A program made the position numbers and the translations under genes. Of a DNA stretch of 61,118 bases, positions 9,367 to 19,093 are shown one piece after another (position 1 is the first letter of the stretch; the number at the start of each line of letters is the position of its first letter). The DNA is taken from the NCBI GenBank assembly GCA_020073445.1, contig JAIQFE010000036.1, positions 1 to 61,118 of the forward strand, given 5' to 3'. The notes beneath the pieces are model-generated. The model was not told the origin of the DNA. It saw only the letters and a program-made list of their open reading frames with translations, and made no database searches. Source of the DNA: Terriglobia bacterium (GTDB lineage: Bacteria; Acidobacteriota; Terriglobia; Bryobacterales; Bryobacteraceae).

Positions 9367-10287
9367 TCATCGATTTTTGGCCTTCGGATGCGAGCGATCG
9401 TACACCGCCATCAAATCCGTCAGCGATACTTGCGTGTACTTCTGCGTGGTCGCCAGGCGTGCGTGCCCCAGCAGTTCCTGGATCGCGCGAAGATCCGCGC
9501 CATCGGCGAGAAGATGCGTCGCGAAAGCGTGGCGCAGGCTGTGCGGATGCATGGACGCATCGCCTGAAATCAGGCGGGCGTACAGCTTCACGATGCCGCG
9601 TGCGCCCCGATCGGAAAGCCGCGTGCCGAGATGATTCGCGAACAATCCCTTCTCCCGCGGTTTAGTGACGCGCACCGCGAGATACTTGTCGAGCGCAGCG
9701 GCGGCGGTCGCGCCATAGGGAACTTGGCGCTCCTTGCGGCCCTTACCGCGCACGCGAATCCACTGCTCGCGATAATCGAAATCCTCCAGATCGAGCCCGA
9801 CGAGTTCGCTGATGCGCAGGCCGCAGCCATATAGCAGCTCGAAAATCAGGCGGTCGCGTTCGGGGAACGGACGCTCCAGGCGATCCTCGGCGACCGCATT
9901 GATGAGGTCATTGGTCTGCTCGGCGGTCGGCACGGCGGGCAGGCGTTGCGGAGCCTTGGGAGTCTTCACCAGCCGCGCGATATTCGAAGGCACGCTGCCC
10001 TGCTTCGCGAGAAACTGAAACAGCGAGCGGACAGCCGCCAGCTTTCGACGGACAGAGACCGGACTCAGGCGGCGTTGGTACAGATCGCCCAGCCATTCGC
10101 GAATCTGAAGCACCGTGAACTCGGCGGGCGCCGGCGGATGCTGGCCCGGAGGTGAGAAATACCCGGCGAACTGTTCCAGGTCGCTCGCGTAATTGCGTAC
10201 GGTATGGGCCGAAGCGTTCTGTAGACGGAGATCCGCGAGGTAGCGGCCGATCGCAGTCGCCAACGCGGACGCCGGGACGTCAGGCAT
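9367..10287 (-). CDS. xerC: Tyrosine recombinase XerC/XerD type
   Basis: 306 residues from ATG 10287. An N-terminal SAM-like core-binding domain (ATAIGRYLADLRLQNASAHT) precedes the catalytic domain, where Arg (YGCGLRISELVGLDLED), the HSLRHAFATHLL and GHARLATTQKYTQV motifs place the R-K-H-R-H-Y residues. It probably resolves chromosome dimers at dif. A longer frame to 10494 exists but that extension is trmFO in another frame. The start overlaps the end of trmFO by 8 bp (ATGCCTGA). The trmFO(gid)-xerC pairing is also known in Firmicutes. Confidence 0.93.
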   Translation of the reverse strand: MPDVPASALATAIGRYLADLRLQNASAHTVRNYASDLEQFAGYFSPPGQHPPAPAEFTVLQIREWLGDLYQRRLSPVSVRRKLAAVRSLFQFLAKQGSVPSNIARLVKTPKAPQRLPAVPTAEQTNDLINAVAEDRLERPFPERDRLIFELLYGCGLRISELVGLDLEDFDYREQWIRVRGKGRKERQVPYGATAAAALDKYLAVRVTKPREKGLFANHLGTRLSDRGARGIVKLYARLISGDASMHPHSLRHAFATHLLADGADLRAIQELLGHARLATTQKYTQVSLTDLMAVYDRSHPKAKNR

Positions 10288-11605
10288 GTGAGTACAAATG
10301 CTGCTCGAGCGCAGCCAGTGCCCTGCGGCATACTTCGGCGTGCCGAAGCTTGCGATCGCGCGGCGCGTTTTCGAGCTTCGGCAGCAGATCGAACGTGATG
10401 TTCGCGGGCTGATAATGCGTTGGATCCGCGCCGGATACGTACGCGCATAGCGAACCGAGGGCGGTTTCGCGCGGGAACGCTCGAACAGGTTCACCTGCCG
10501 CGAGTGCGGCCGCGCCGATCCCGGCGATCAATCCTGTGGCGATGGATTCGACATACCCTTCGACACCCGAAATCTGTCCGGCGAAGAAAACTTTGGGCTG
10601 CGTTCGCAACTGCAGCGTCGGAGTCAGCAGAGCAGGAGCATTGATATAAGTGTTCCGGTGCACTTGGCCATAGCGCAGAAACTCGGCGTTTTGAAGTCCC
10701 GGGATCATCCGGAGCACGCGCTGCTGCTCGCCGAAGCGCATGTGATTCTGGAATCCGACCAGGTTGAAGCTCCCCGAACGCGCGTTTTCACTGCGAAGCT
10801 GCACGACGGCGTAAGGCCGGCGGCCTGTGCGCGGATCGGTCAGTCCCATGGGCTTCATCGGGCCGAAGCGCAGCGTGTCGCGGCCCCGCCGCGCGATCTC
10901 TTCTATTGGCAGACAAGCTTCGAAATAGTTCACTTTGTCTTCGCCGATATGCGCGGGCACACTCTCGGCGGCCAGAAGCGCGTCCAGGAACGCCTCGTAC
11001 TCGGCCTTGTCGAAGGGGCAATTCAAATAGTCATCGGTTCCATCTAGCGATTTGCCGTAGCGCGATGCCGCGAAGGCAATCGAGGTGTCGATGGATTCCG
11101 CGTCGACGATCGGACTAATGCTGTCGTAGAAGAACAGCCGCTGCGATCCAGTCAGCCGCCCGATCTCCGCTGCCAGCGCGTCAGATGTCAGCGGTCCGCT
11201 CGCGATGATCCAGATGTGCTCGGGATCAAGTGTAGTCACTTCTTCGCGCCGGATCTCGATGGCCGGGTCCTCTTCGAGCGCGCGCGTAACTTCGGCGGCG
11301 AACAGGTCGCGATCCACCGTCAGGGCGTGGCCCGCGGGGACTCGCGTTCGCGGTGCAATTTGCCCGATCAACAACGACCCCAAGCGGCGCAGCTCTTCCT
11401 TAAGCAGCCATGGAGCGCCGTTTTCCTGCTCGCTCTTGAGGGAGTTGCTGCACACCAGTTCGGCCAGCGCCTCGGTTTTATGCGCAGGCGTGGACCGCAC
11501 GGGGCGCATCTCATACAGAACAGCCTTGCCGCCAGCGCGAGCCACCTGCCAGGCCGCTTCGCAGCCGGCCAACCCTCCACCGACAATGTGAACTTCAGCC
11601 CTCAC
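10280..11605 (-). CDS. trmFO: Folate-dependent tRNA (uracil-54-C5)-methyltransferase TrmFO
   Basis: 441 residues, GTG start. Uses methylene-tetrahydrofolate and FADH2 to make ribothymidine at U54 of tRNA. The N-terminal dinucleotide fold reads [18 protein letters not shown] with [15 protein letters not shown] following, the family signature. [15 protein letters not shown] near residue 340 and [10 protein letters not shown] at the C-terminus are also characteristic. The start overlaps the mutase stop by 11 bp and the end overlaps xerC, so these genes form one operon. Confidence 0.95.
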   Translation of the reverse strand: MRAEVHIVGGGLAGCEAAWQVARAGGKAVLYEMRPVRSTPAHKTEALAELVCSNSLKSEQENGAPWLLKEELRRLGSLLIGQIAPRTRVPAGHALTVDRDLFAAEVTRALEEDPAIEIRREEVTTLDPEHIWIIASGPLTSDALAAEIGRLTGSQRLFFYDSISPIVDAESIDTSIAFAASRYGKSLDGTDDYLNCPFDKAEYEAFLDALLAAESVPAHIGEDKVNYFEACLPIEEIARRGRDTLRFGPMKPMGLTDPRTGRRPYAVVQLRSENARSGSFNLVGFQNHMRFGEQQRVLRMIPGLQNAEFLRYGQVHRNTYINAPALLTPTLQLRTQPKVFFAGQISGVEGYVESIATGLIAGIGAAALAAGEPVRAFPRETALGSLCAYVSGADPTHYQPANITFDLLPKLENAPRDRKLRHAEVCRRALAALEQHLYSHA

Positions 11606-13112
11606 GATACTCCCCGAAAACCTTCCTTAGGCAGTCCGAAATCTCGCCGACGGTCGCGTGAGCCTCGCAGGCGGCCATGATCCTAGGCATCAGGTTATCG
11701 GACCCGCGGGCGGCATCTTCAAGGACTTCTAAATGAGACCGTACCGATTGGTGATCCCGCGAGGCGCGCACTTCGCGCAAACGCTCCACCTGTTGCCGCT
11801 CGATCTCTGGGTCGATTCGCAAAGCCGTCAAGGACTCACCATTCTCTTGCTGAAACCGATTGACGCCGACCACGATTTTCTCACCGCGTTCCACCTGCTG
11901 CTGGAATTCGTACGCGGCATTTTGAATCTCCGCTTGGATCCAGCCCTTTTCGATCGCGGCCAGCGTTCCGCCCAGTGCATCGATCCGGCCGAGATAGTCT
12001 TGTGCTGCGCGTTCGATCTTGTCGGTCAGCTCTTCGATATAGAAGCTTCCGCCAAATGGATCGGCGACCTTGGTGATCCCGCTCTCATGCGCGATGATCT
12101 GCTGCGTGCGCAGCGCAAGACGCGCAGACTCCTCGGTCGGCAACCCCAGCGCCTCATCGCGCCCATTCGTATGCAGCGATTGCGTGCCGCCTAGCACTGC
12201 CGACATCGCCTGCAGCGCCACGCGAACCACATTTACATCGGGCTGTTGCGCGGTCAGCGTCGATCCGGCGGTCTGGGTATGAAACCGCATCATCATCGAC
12301 CTCGGATCCTTCGCTCCGAAGCGTTCTTTCATGATGTGCGCGTACAGCCGCCGCGCCGCCCGATACTTGGCGATCTCCTCCAGGAAATCGCTGTGCGCGT
12401 TAAAGAAGAAAGAAACTCGCGGCGCGAACGCGTCCACATCCAGCCCGGCGCGAATCGCCGCCTCGATATACGCGATGGCGTTGGCCAGCGTGAACGCGAC
12501 CTCCTGAATCGCGGTCGAGCCGGCTTCGCGAATGTGATAGCCGCTGATCGAAATGGTGTTCCACTCCGGCAGCTCCGTGCCGGCCCACGCGAACAGGTCG
12601 GTGACAATGCGCATCGCCGGGCGCGGCGGATAGATATAGGTCCCGCGCGCGATGTACTCCTTCAGGATGTCGTTCTGGACCGTGCCCGAGAGTTTCTTGA
12701 GATCGGCTCCCTGACGCCGCGCGACCAACGTATACAACGACAGCAGGATCGCGGCAGTGGAGTTGATGGTCATCGAGGTGGTGACCTGATCCAGCCGGAT
12801 GCCCTCAAAGAGCCTTTCCATGTCGGCCAGCGAACAGATCGCCACGCCCACGCGCCCGACTTCGCCCGCAGCCAAGGGATGGTCCGAGTCCATGCCCATC
12901 TGGGTGGGCAGATCGAAGGCCACAGAGAGTCCGGTGATCCCTTGCGAGAGCAGGAAGCGGTAACGGCGGTTGCTCTCTTCGGCCGATCCGAATCCCGCGT
13001 ACTGGCGCATGGTCCAGAGACGGCCGCGGTACATGCCTGGGTGAATGCCGCGCGTGTACGGATACTGGCCCGGCAGCTCGCCCGGGTCTGTCTTGCCCAT
13101 GTGCCCGCTCAT
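11595..13112 (-). CDS. Methylmalonyl-CoA mutase family, large (substrate-binding) subunit
   Basis: 505 residues from ATG 13112; the frame extends to 13634, but the upstream part is antisense to other genes. TIM-barrel catalytic chain: [41 protein letters not shown], and [15 protein letters not shown] are hallmark motifs. The protein ends after the barrel and has no B12-binding domain, so a separate small subunit must exist elsewhere. Whether the substrate is methylmalonyl-CoA or isobutyryl-/other acyl-CoA cannot be settled here. Start overlaps the previous gene by 4 bp. Confidence 0.92.
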   Translation of the reverse strand: MSGHMGKTDPGELPGQYPYTRGIHPGMYRGRLWTMRQYAGFGSAEESNRRYRFLLSQGITGLSVAFDLPTQMGMDSDHPLAAGEVGRVGVAICSLADMERLFEGIRLDQVTTSMTINSTAAILLSLYTLVARRQGADLKKLSGTVQNDILKEYIARGTYIYPPRPAMRIVTDLFAWAGTELPEWNTISISGYHIREAGSTAIQEVAFTLANAIAYIEAAIRAGLDVDAFAPRVSFFFNAHSDFLEEIAKYRAARRLYAHIMKERFGAKDPRSMMMRFHTQTAGSTLTAQQPDVNVVRVALQAMSAVLGGTQSLHTNGRDEALGLPTEESARLALRTQQIIAHESGITKVADPFGGSFYIEELTDKIERAAQDYLGRIDALGGTLAAIEKGWIQAEIQNAAYEFQQQVERGEKIVVGVNRFQQENGESLTALRIDPEIERQQVERLREVRASRDHQSVRSHLEVLEDAARGSDNLMPRIMAACEAHATVGEISDCLRKVFGEYREG

Positions 13113-13384
13113 GAGCGCGAGGCTTTGCGGGCCCGCAGGAATGAGGTGATTCCGAAATACGCCATCAAGATCGGCAGGAAGAACGACGCCGCCAACCGCA
13201 GCATACTGACTTCCTCGGACTGCAGCAAACGAAAGTTGCGGATGGCCGAAGATCCGAATATCACGGCCAAAACGATGAATATAAAGCCGATGATTTCGTG
13301 CCACAGAACGCGCAGCGGGCGAACTACGCCCGGCACCACGTGCTCCATAAACCGGCCCAGTGTACTGCGTTTGTCGATTGGCAT
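13109..13384 (-). CDS. Small two-span membrane protein
   Basis: 91 residues with two hydrophobic segments, roughly 30-46 ([15 protein letters not shown]) and 63-82 ([15 protein letters not shown]), separated by a charged loop. It has a positively charged end (LRARKASRS). No family was recognised. The stop codon overlaps the mutase ATG (ATGA), making it the first gene of the mutase-trmFO-xerC operon. Confidence 0.65.
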   Translation of the reverse strand: MPIDKRSTLGRFMEHVVPGVVRPLRVLWHEIIGFIFIVLAVIFGSSAIRNFRLLQSEEVSMLRLAASFFLPILMAYFGITSFLRARKASRS

Positions 13385-13533
13385 CGGCCCGAAATCTCAT
13401 CCTAACAGACCATGCCGCGGCTGCCGATATTGAGGTATGATGCAACCGTTCGACCTCCCGAAAAACGGGTGGTATGCTGAAGGTGGCATCGAACCCGCAG
13501 GCGTGGGTTCGCTCGGTAGAAACGAGGAATGAA

Positions 13534-13851
13534 TTGGACGATCGCTTGCGAGATCTCATGCAGGAATTGGGAAACGCGATCAATGAATCGCTTTCCGATT
13601 CCGACCGTATAGCCGCCGCGATTGGAGAGATCAAACGCGCCGGTTACGATGTCTTCCTGGTTCTGGAAGCCACCATCGGATTCAACAAACGCGCCGAGGG
13701 CGACGAGGGTGACGAATCCGAGGAAACGGTGGAACTGGAATCCCAGCCCGAAACTGGACGGCGTCGCCGGGTGGGGAAGATCCAACTCACTTCGCAGGAT
13801 CAGAAGTTCCTGCGCGCGCTAAAGATCGCCATCGACGACGATAGCCGCTGA
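13534..13851 (+). CDS. Conserved-looking small protein of unknown function
   Basis: 105 residues if started at TTG 13534, which has a GAGGA ribosome site 5 bases upstream; an ATG at 13474 in the same frame would add 20 residues. The first half ([19 protein letters not shown], then [19 protein letters not shown]) is helical, the middle is very acidic, and a basic patch GRRRR precedes a C-terminal helix ([13 protein letters not shown]). No membrane segment or known domain. It is divergent from the mutase operon and 20 bp upstream of the acylase gene. Confidence 0.6.
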   Translation: MDDRLRDLMQELGNAINESLSDSDRIAAAIGEIKRAGYDVFLVLEATIGFNKRAEGDEGDESEETVELESQPETGRRRRVGKIQLTSQDQKFLRALKIAIDDDSR

Positions 13852-13871
13852 GGGCTCTCCCCGCTAAGCCG

Positions 13872-15341
13872 GTGCGCGCTCTCCTGCTGGGCTTGCTTAT
13901 AGCCGCTCCTTCTTTCGCAGAAACCATAGAAATTCTCCGCGATAATTTCGGCACCCCGCACATCTTCGCCCACACTTCTGCCGGAGCTGCTTACGCCGCC
14001 GGATACGCCCAAGCCGAAGACCGGAAAGACGCTCTGCTGCGAAATCTGCGCAGTGCTGGAACGGATGCCTCTCAGCCCGCTCCGCGAATCCGCGCGATCG
14101 TCGAAGCATACTCTGCCGGCATAAACCGCTACTTGACCGAACACGGGGACGCAGGCGCAATTACGCCAGCGATGGTGGTCGCATTCAGCCGCCGCGCATT
14201 CATGACCATCCACGGATCGAATGATGTGCTGATCGGTCCGGCTCGCAGTACCACCGGAAACGTCGTCGCCATTCTCGATCCACTCAGCGGATGGAATGAC
14301 GACGGGCGTCCTTATGAGATGCGATGGTATGCGTCCGACGAGCAGATTGCGCTATCCGGCGTCGCGCCTCCGGGCGTTCCCTTTCCTTTAATTGGCCACA
14401 GCATTTCGGTGGCGATCAGCTGGGGCGGATCGACCGAAACCGCAGGTCCACGCGCGTTGGAACAGGCCTGGGCGATGATCACGGCCCGCAGCTTGACCGA
14501 GGTGCAAGCCGGGCTTCGCATGGGGCAGATCCCCGGCAGCGCGCTGGTCGGAACCGCGCAGGGCGAAATATTCGACAGCTCGGGAAGGATGCCGGAGGAC
14601 GGAATACTTTTGCGGCCGAGGATCGTGCCGCAATCGGAGGCCATGACTCTTCAACTCCTGGCCGCGCAGAATAAGTGGCCCTTCGGGCGCGCCGTGGATG
14701 TAGCGTTTTCGACGGCGGTGTACAAGGCCGAAACCTGGCAGACGCGCTTGGTCAAGGTGGCGCCGGAGTTGCCTTTCGTCCAGATGCTGACCGGCTGGAG
14801 CCGCCGCAGCGATCCGACTTCCAGGGAAGCGCTGGCCTTCTATCTATTTAAGATGGCTCTGGGCAAGCCCGATGCATCGGCTCTCGAACCGGCGGATTCG
14901 CTGAGCAACAATCGTATCCGCGCGGCGCTCCGCAAAGCCCAGGACCAGGTCGAAACGGAGTTGCCCTACCAGGCCGATTACGGCACGATGTTTCGCGTGA
15001 CTCGCGATGGCGCTTCGCGGTCGAACCCGGCCGGCGGAGGAATCGTGGCTGAGGCCGGGATGATCACGCCCCGCGCGATCCACTTCGAGCGGCGCGGCGC
15101 CGTCGTGATCGGTACCGGCGGGCAGACGGCGACGCAAATCGTGGAACTTTCGAAGACTCCCAACGCCGTTTCTATCCTGATCCCAGGCGAGAGCGACCGG
15201 TCCGACTCCGGGCATTTCGACGATCAGGCTCGCGACCTGTTCAGCAAGGGAACCGGCAAGCCGACGTATTTTTTGGACCGCAAGGAGCTCGAAAAACACA
15301 TCTCGCCTAAGAAAGAAACGACGAAAGAACTGATATTCTGA
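13872..15341 (+). CDS. Penicillin-acylase-family Ntn hydrolase, short secreted form
   Basis: 489 residues, GTG start, with a signal peptide (about 1-17: MRALLLGLLIAAPSFAE). The alpha-chain hallmark ILRDNFGTPHIFAHT and AGYAQAEDR are present. The likely autocatalytic nucleophile is Ser116 in HGSNDVLIGPARSTTG, followed by the conserved ILDPLSGW. Family members cleave amide-linked acyl groups (penicillins, acyl-homoserine lactones). At 489 residues it is well below the usual 700-850, mainly in the beta chain. The natural substrate is unknown. Confidence 0.82.
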   Translation: MRALLLGLLIAAPSFAETIEILRDNFGTPHIFAHTSAGAAYAAGYAQAEDRKDALLRNLRSAGTDASQPAPRIRAIVEAYSAGINRYLTEHGDAGAITPAMVVAFSRRAFMTIHGSNDVLIGPARSTTGNVVAILDPLSGWNDDGRPYEMRWYASDEQIALSGVAPPGVPFPLIGHSISVAISWGGSTETAGPRALEQAWAMITARSLTEVQAGLRMGQIPGSALVGTAQGEIFDSSGRMPEDGILLRPRIVPQSEAMTLQLLAAQNKWPFGRAVDVAFSTAVYKAETWQTRLVKVAPELPFVQMLTGWSRRSDPTSREALAFYLFKMALGKPDASALEPADSLSNNRIRAALRKAQDQVETELPYQADYGTMFRVTRDGASRSNPAGGGIVAEAGMITPRAIHFERRGAVVIGTGGQTATQIVELSKTPNAVSILIPGESDRSDSGHFDDQARDLFSKGTGKPTYFLDRKELEKHISPKKETTKELIF

Positions 15342-15364
15342 CTCGCTGCCGCCACTAATTTGGC

Positions 15365-16843
15365 GTGGGCCAACTGCCAGCACGAGACGCGATCGAAGAC
15401 TTTCTAAAGACCGCCGCCCAGCCGGCCCTCATCGAACCCGGCGAAGATCCGCTTCCGGTTCATCCAGATAAGTTCGTGCTCGGAAGCCGAGGCGACGCCT
15501 GCACGCTCGAATGCTGGGATGAGTCACGCAACCTGGTGCGCCGGATTCGCGCGGTCGGCAAGGCCCGGCGGGGCTTCCTGGAGCTGGAAGTCGAACGCTT
15601 TGGAGGACGCACCGGCTCGCTGCTGATGATCGACTTGGCACAGGCGTCGAATACATCGGCCACCAGGCATGGGGCCAGGCTTAAGTATCGAGAGCAGTTC
15701 CGGATGTCGCTTCGCCGCCAATATAGCGGCTGGAAGCTGGTGGAACTGAGCACGGAGCCCGACCTCCACCACAGTCTTTCGCCGGCGTACCCAAGGGCCC
15801 TGCTTCGCCGCGGCAATCAGGCAATCGCTGCCATCGGCGCCGGCGAAGATGCCGTCGATGTTGACGGCGTTCTGAGCTTCGGGCTGATTTGGCTCGATTA
15901 CCTGCGCGGCAGAGAGACGCGTTTATCGGTCGGCACCCTGGCGATATTCGTCCCCATCGGTTCGGAAAACACCACCTGCCATCGCGTTCGCTATCTGAAC
16001 CGTGACGCCGCGCGGTACAGGGTCTTCGTCCACGGGGCCGGGATTCTGGAGGAACCGGTCGAGCCCGGAGACTATACGAATTTCTCCACCAGGCTCGACC
16101 CCTTTTGCGCGCCCTCGCTGAACAATGAGTCCGATCCCGAACTCGCCACATGGGTGGACCGCCTGGGGGCGATCGACGGTGTCGAGCGTCGGCCGCGCCC
16201 GGACGGATCCGTCAGTCTGGCCGTGCGAGGACTGGAATTCGCGCGAACCTCCGGGTCGACCTTACTCTTCGGAATCGATGAACACCATGTGGCTGGCGCG
16301 AGGCAGCTTCCCGAGATCGAGAATCTCGCGCGCGGGCTTGTCCGCCTGCGCGGCGCCGCCGCGCCCGACCGGACAAATCCACTGTACAAACGCCATCCGG
16401 AGGCGTGGCTCGAATCGCAGGTTCGCGCCTCACCCAGCCGCCTGGACGCCAGCATTCGCGACACGCCCCTCTACGGCCAAGCCCCGCAGTTCGCCGCGGG
16501 TTCACGTGGCATCCTGGACCTCCTGGCTGTCGATTACGATGGCCGGTTGGTGGTGATCGAGGTAAAGGCTAGCGAGGACATCCACTTGCCGCTCCAGGCG
16601 CTGGATTACTGGATGCGCGTCAAGTGGCACCTGGAACGGGGCGACTTCGAAGGCCGCGGATACTTCCCGGGCATCCCGCTGCGTGCCGATCCCCCGCGCC
16701 TGCTGCTGGTCGCGCCCGCGCTTGAGTTCCATACCGCCAATGAGACGGTACTGCGGTACTTTTCCACAGACGTCCAGGTGGAACGCGTCGGTGTCGGGAT
16801 ACAATGGAGACAGGAGTTGCGGATAATGTTCCGGGCTCCCTAA
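15365..16843 (+). CDS. PD-(D/E)XK nuclease-like protein, function unknown
   Basis: 492 residues, GTG start. The first ~330 residues match nothing I recognise. The C-terminal part (about 350-490) looks like a restriction-nuclease fold: GILDLLAVDYDGRLVVIEVKA gives Asp near 385 and the E-x-K pair near 398-400, followed by the LPLQALDYW glutamine motif. A similar arrangement occurs in NucS/DUF91 nucleases. It starts 23 bp after the acylase and is followed almost directly by the next gene. Nuclease activity is inferred from motifs only. Confidence 0.6.
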   Translation: MGQLPARDAIEDFLKTAAQPALIEPGEDPLPVHPDKFVLGSRGDACTLECWDESRNLVRRIRAVGKARRGFLELEVERFGGRTGSLLMIDLAQASNTSATRHGARLKYREQFRMSLRRQYSGWKLVELSTEPDLHHSLSPAYPRALLRRGNQAIAAIGAGEDAVDVDGVLSFGLIWLDYLRGRETRLSVGTLAIFVPIGSENTTCHRVRYLNRDAARYRVFVHGAGILEEPVEPGDYTNFSTRLDPFCAPSLNNESDPELATWVDRLGAIDGVERRPRPDGSVSLAVRGLEFARTSGSTLLFGIDEHHVAGARQLPEIENLARGLVRLRGAAAPDRTNPLYKRHPEAWLESQVRASPSRLDASIRDTPLYGQAPQFAAGSRGILDLLAVDYDGRLVVIEVKASEDIHLPLQALDYWMRVKWHLERGDFEGRGYFPGIPLRADPPRLLLVAPALEFHTANETVLRYFSTDVQVERVGVGIQWRQELRIMFRAP

Positions 16844-16857
16844 GCCCTGTTGCAGCC

Positions 16858-17721
16858 ATGGCCCTCGCAGTGTTTCGGCAGATACGACAAGCGCTCGTGA
16901 ATCTGAATCCCGCTGAAGTGCGGGCACAGGCCGATCGGCCGGTGCGTGTGGGCTTGGTGGCAGCCTCCCGCGAATCGCTGGGCCAGATGGAGCAGTTCTT
17001 CGCGCCGCACCATCTCTCTCCAGAGCGCCGCGCGGAAGCGGTCCAGATCCTGATCCGCGGCGGCGGCCCGTCCTGCGACGTGCAGATCTACGAGTCCTCC
17101 CTGCTCCGGCCCGCCAAGTCGTTTTCCTTCGATCCGGAATCACCGGAAGATTGCGTCCGCCAGATCGTCCGCAAGCGCGAGGATCTGATGCTGCCGCTGG
17201 CTAGGCGGCTGGACCCGTTTCGCAAGGAAGTTTCGCACCACGTGATCCGCGCGGTCGCAAAAGAAAATGCTCTATTCGCCCTGGTGACGGCCCTGCCGGA
17301 TGTCGTTCCCAGTCTGGCTTCGCTGCCTTGGGCTGTCGGAGAATATGGCTCCGACGCGGCGTTCCTCACCATGAACCAGATCCGCATGGGATTCCTACTG
17401 GCTGCGGCCAGCGACCGTTCCGTGGGATATCGCGAGCAGAGGTCGGAAATCGCCTCCATTGCTATGGGCGCATTCGGGTGGCGAGCCCTGGCGCGCGAGT
17501 TGGTCGGGAAAGTACCGTTCGGCGGCGGGCTGATTCCCAAGGCGGCCATCGCCTGGACGGGAACCTTCGTGGCCGGGTTATCGCTGGAGCGGCTGTATCG
17601 CTTGGGATATGGTTTCACGCGGGTCGAACGGCGCAGGGTCTACGAAGACGCTTTCGACAACGGGAAACAAATCGCCGGCATGCTGCTTGAAGGCCTGACG
17701 CGCCAGCGCAAGGCTGTATAG
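16858..17721 (+). CDS. Unknown protein with hydrophobic C-terminal region
   Basis: 287 residues from ATG 16858, 14 bp after the nuclease-like gene; an ATG at 16804 would overlap that gene by 40 bp. The N-terminal half is soluble (RPVRVGLVAASRESLGQME looks like a Rossmann-type beta strand and turn). The region from about 150 contains several apolar helices (ENALFALVTALPDVVPSLAS, GGLIPKAAIAWTGTFVAGL) reminiscent of DUF697-like domains, but the match is weak. Likely co-transcribed with the nuclease-like gene. Confidence 0.6.
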   Translation: MALAVFRQIRQALVNLNPAEVRAQADRPVRVGLVAASRESLGQMEQFFAPHHLSPERRAEAVQILIRGGGPSCDVQIYESSLLRPAKSFSFDPESPEDCVRQIVRKREDLMLPLARRLDPFRKEVSHHVIRAVAKENALFALVTALPDVVPSLASLPWAVGEYGSDAAFLTMNQIRMGFLLAAASDRSVGYREQRSEIASIAMGAFGWRALARELVGKVPFGGGLIPKAAIAWTGTFVAGLSLERLYRLGYGFTRVERRRVYEDAFDNGKQIAGMLLEGLTRQRKAV

Positions 17722-17753
17722 CGCCGCGAAATCGAACCCTGCGAAATCAAACA

Positions 17754-19049
17754 ATGACGGACATCACCGACGCTTCCGGCTACGCCGGCCGGGCCGAGCA
17801 GGTTTTTACCCCCCGCAGCGAAGACGAGCTCGCGGCGATTCTTGCCCGCGCATCGTCTGAAGGCGTCCCGGTAACGATCATGGGCGCGCTCACTGGATTG
17901 GCTGGCGGCGCGGTGCCGAAAAGCGGATGGGCGATTTCAATGGCGCAGTTCCGTAAGTTAGATGTGTACCCTGGCAAGGCCAGGGTAGGCACGGGAGTCT
18001 TGCTGCGCGATGTTCAAGGCGCCGCCACTACCTCCGGGCAGTTCTACGCACCTGATCCCACCGAGAATACGTCGTCCATCGGCGGCAACATCGGAGCCAA
18101 CGCCAGCGGCTCGCGAAGTTTCATGTACGGGGCGACGCGCCGGCATGTCCAGGCAGTGCGGGTAGTTCACATGGACGGGAGAATCACCGAGTACCGGCGC
18201 GGCCAAAAAGTCGACTTCGACGTTCCGCGCATTCCCCTGCCCCGCACCCGCAAGCATTCCGCAGGTTACCGGCTCGAACCCGGCATGGATTTCATCGACC
18301 TCTTTGTAGGCAGCGAAGGGACACTCGGCGTGGTAACCGAAGCCGAGCTTCAGTTGCTGCCGGCGCCGGGCGAAATCCTCGGTGGCGTGGTCTTCTTCCC
18401 GACCGAGGAAGCCGCGCTCGATGCGGTCGATCGCTGGCGCCCGACGCCGGGGTTGCGCATGCTCGAATTCTTGGATTCCCGATCCATCAAGCTGATGGAG
18501 CAGCCCTACGGAGCCGCAGTCTTGGTGGAGATGGAAGGGGACGCCGAATTGGACATGACGGGCGCCCTCGAAGATGAATCCTGGTTCGGATCGTCAGCCG
18601 CCGATCGCGAGCGATTCCGCCAGTTCCGCCATCGCCTGCCGGAGCGCATTCATGAGCGCCTGCGGCGCGGCGGATTCGTGGTTCTGGCGACCGACTATGC
18701 GGTCCCCCTGGAACGCAATCGCGATATTCTGGCGATCTATCGCTCCGTGCTGACCCAGAATTTCGGCGACAAGTTCGTGATGTTCGGACACATCGGCGAT
18801 GCGCACGTCCACACCGAGGTTTTGCCGGAGACGACCCAGGAATGGAAGCTCGCCACCGACATCGCGGTCGAACTGGCCAAAGAGGTCGTGGCCATGGGTG
18901 GCACGGTGGGCGCGGAGCACGGCTTGGGCAAGCGCAAGGCGCATCTTTTGTCGATTCAGTACAATCCGGAGCAAATCGAGGCTATGCGGTCGGTCAAGCG
19001 GCGTTTCGACCCGCAACAGTTGCTGGGGCAAGGGAATCTGTTCGTATAG
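17754..19049 (+). CDS. FAD-linked oxidase, glycolate/D-lactate dehydrogenase type
   Basis: 431 residues. An N-terminal FAD-binding (PCMH/FAD_binding_4) domain shows PVTIMGALTGLAGGAVP, the DPTENTSSIGGNIGANASG loop and VGSEGTLGVVTEAELQL. The C-terminal oxidase domain has FGHIGDAHVHTEVLP and the metal/substrate motif GTVGAEHGLGKRK. It oxidises a 2-hydroxy acid such as glycolate or D-lactate; which one cannot be told. No iron-sulfur partner (glcF-like) is adjacent. No signal peptide is visible. Confidence 0.88.
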   Translation: MTDITDASGYAGRAEQVFTPRSEDELAAILARASSEGVPVTIMGALTGLAGGAVPKSGWAISMAQFRKLDVYPGKARVGTGVLLRDVQGAATTSGQFYAPDPTENTSSIGGNIGANASGSRSFMYGATRRHVQAVRVVHMDGRITEYRRGQKVDFDVPRIPLPRTRKHSAGYRLEPGMDFIDLFVGSEGTLGVVTEAELQLLPAPGEILGGVVFFPTEEAALDAVDRWRPTPGLRMLEFLDSRSIKLMEQPYGAAVLVEMEGDAELDMTGALEDESWFGSSAADRERFRQFRHRLPERIHERLRRGGFVVLATDYAVPLERNRDILAIYRSVLTQNFGDKFVMFGHIGDAHVHTEVLPETTQEWKLATDIAVELAKEVVAMGGTVGAEHGLGKRKAHLLSIQYNPEQIEAMRSVKRRFDPQQLLGQGNLFV

Positions 19050-19073
19050 AAGGCTTCAAAGTGTCACGCGCGC

Positions 19074-19079
19074 TATAAT
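19074..19079 (+). promoter_or_regulatory. Probable -10 box of the greA promoter
   Basis: A perfect TATAAT lies 14 bases before the greA ATG, inside the 44-bp gap after the flavoprotein gene. No good -35 is visible at 16-18 bases upstream. If used, the leader would be only about 7-8 bases. Confidence 0.4.
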
Positions 19080-19093
19080 TTACCTGAAGCAGT

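Noticed and set aside
12246-13433. 395-residue plus-strand open frame
   Set aside because: Antisense to the mutase gene, composition of a shadow frame.
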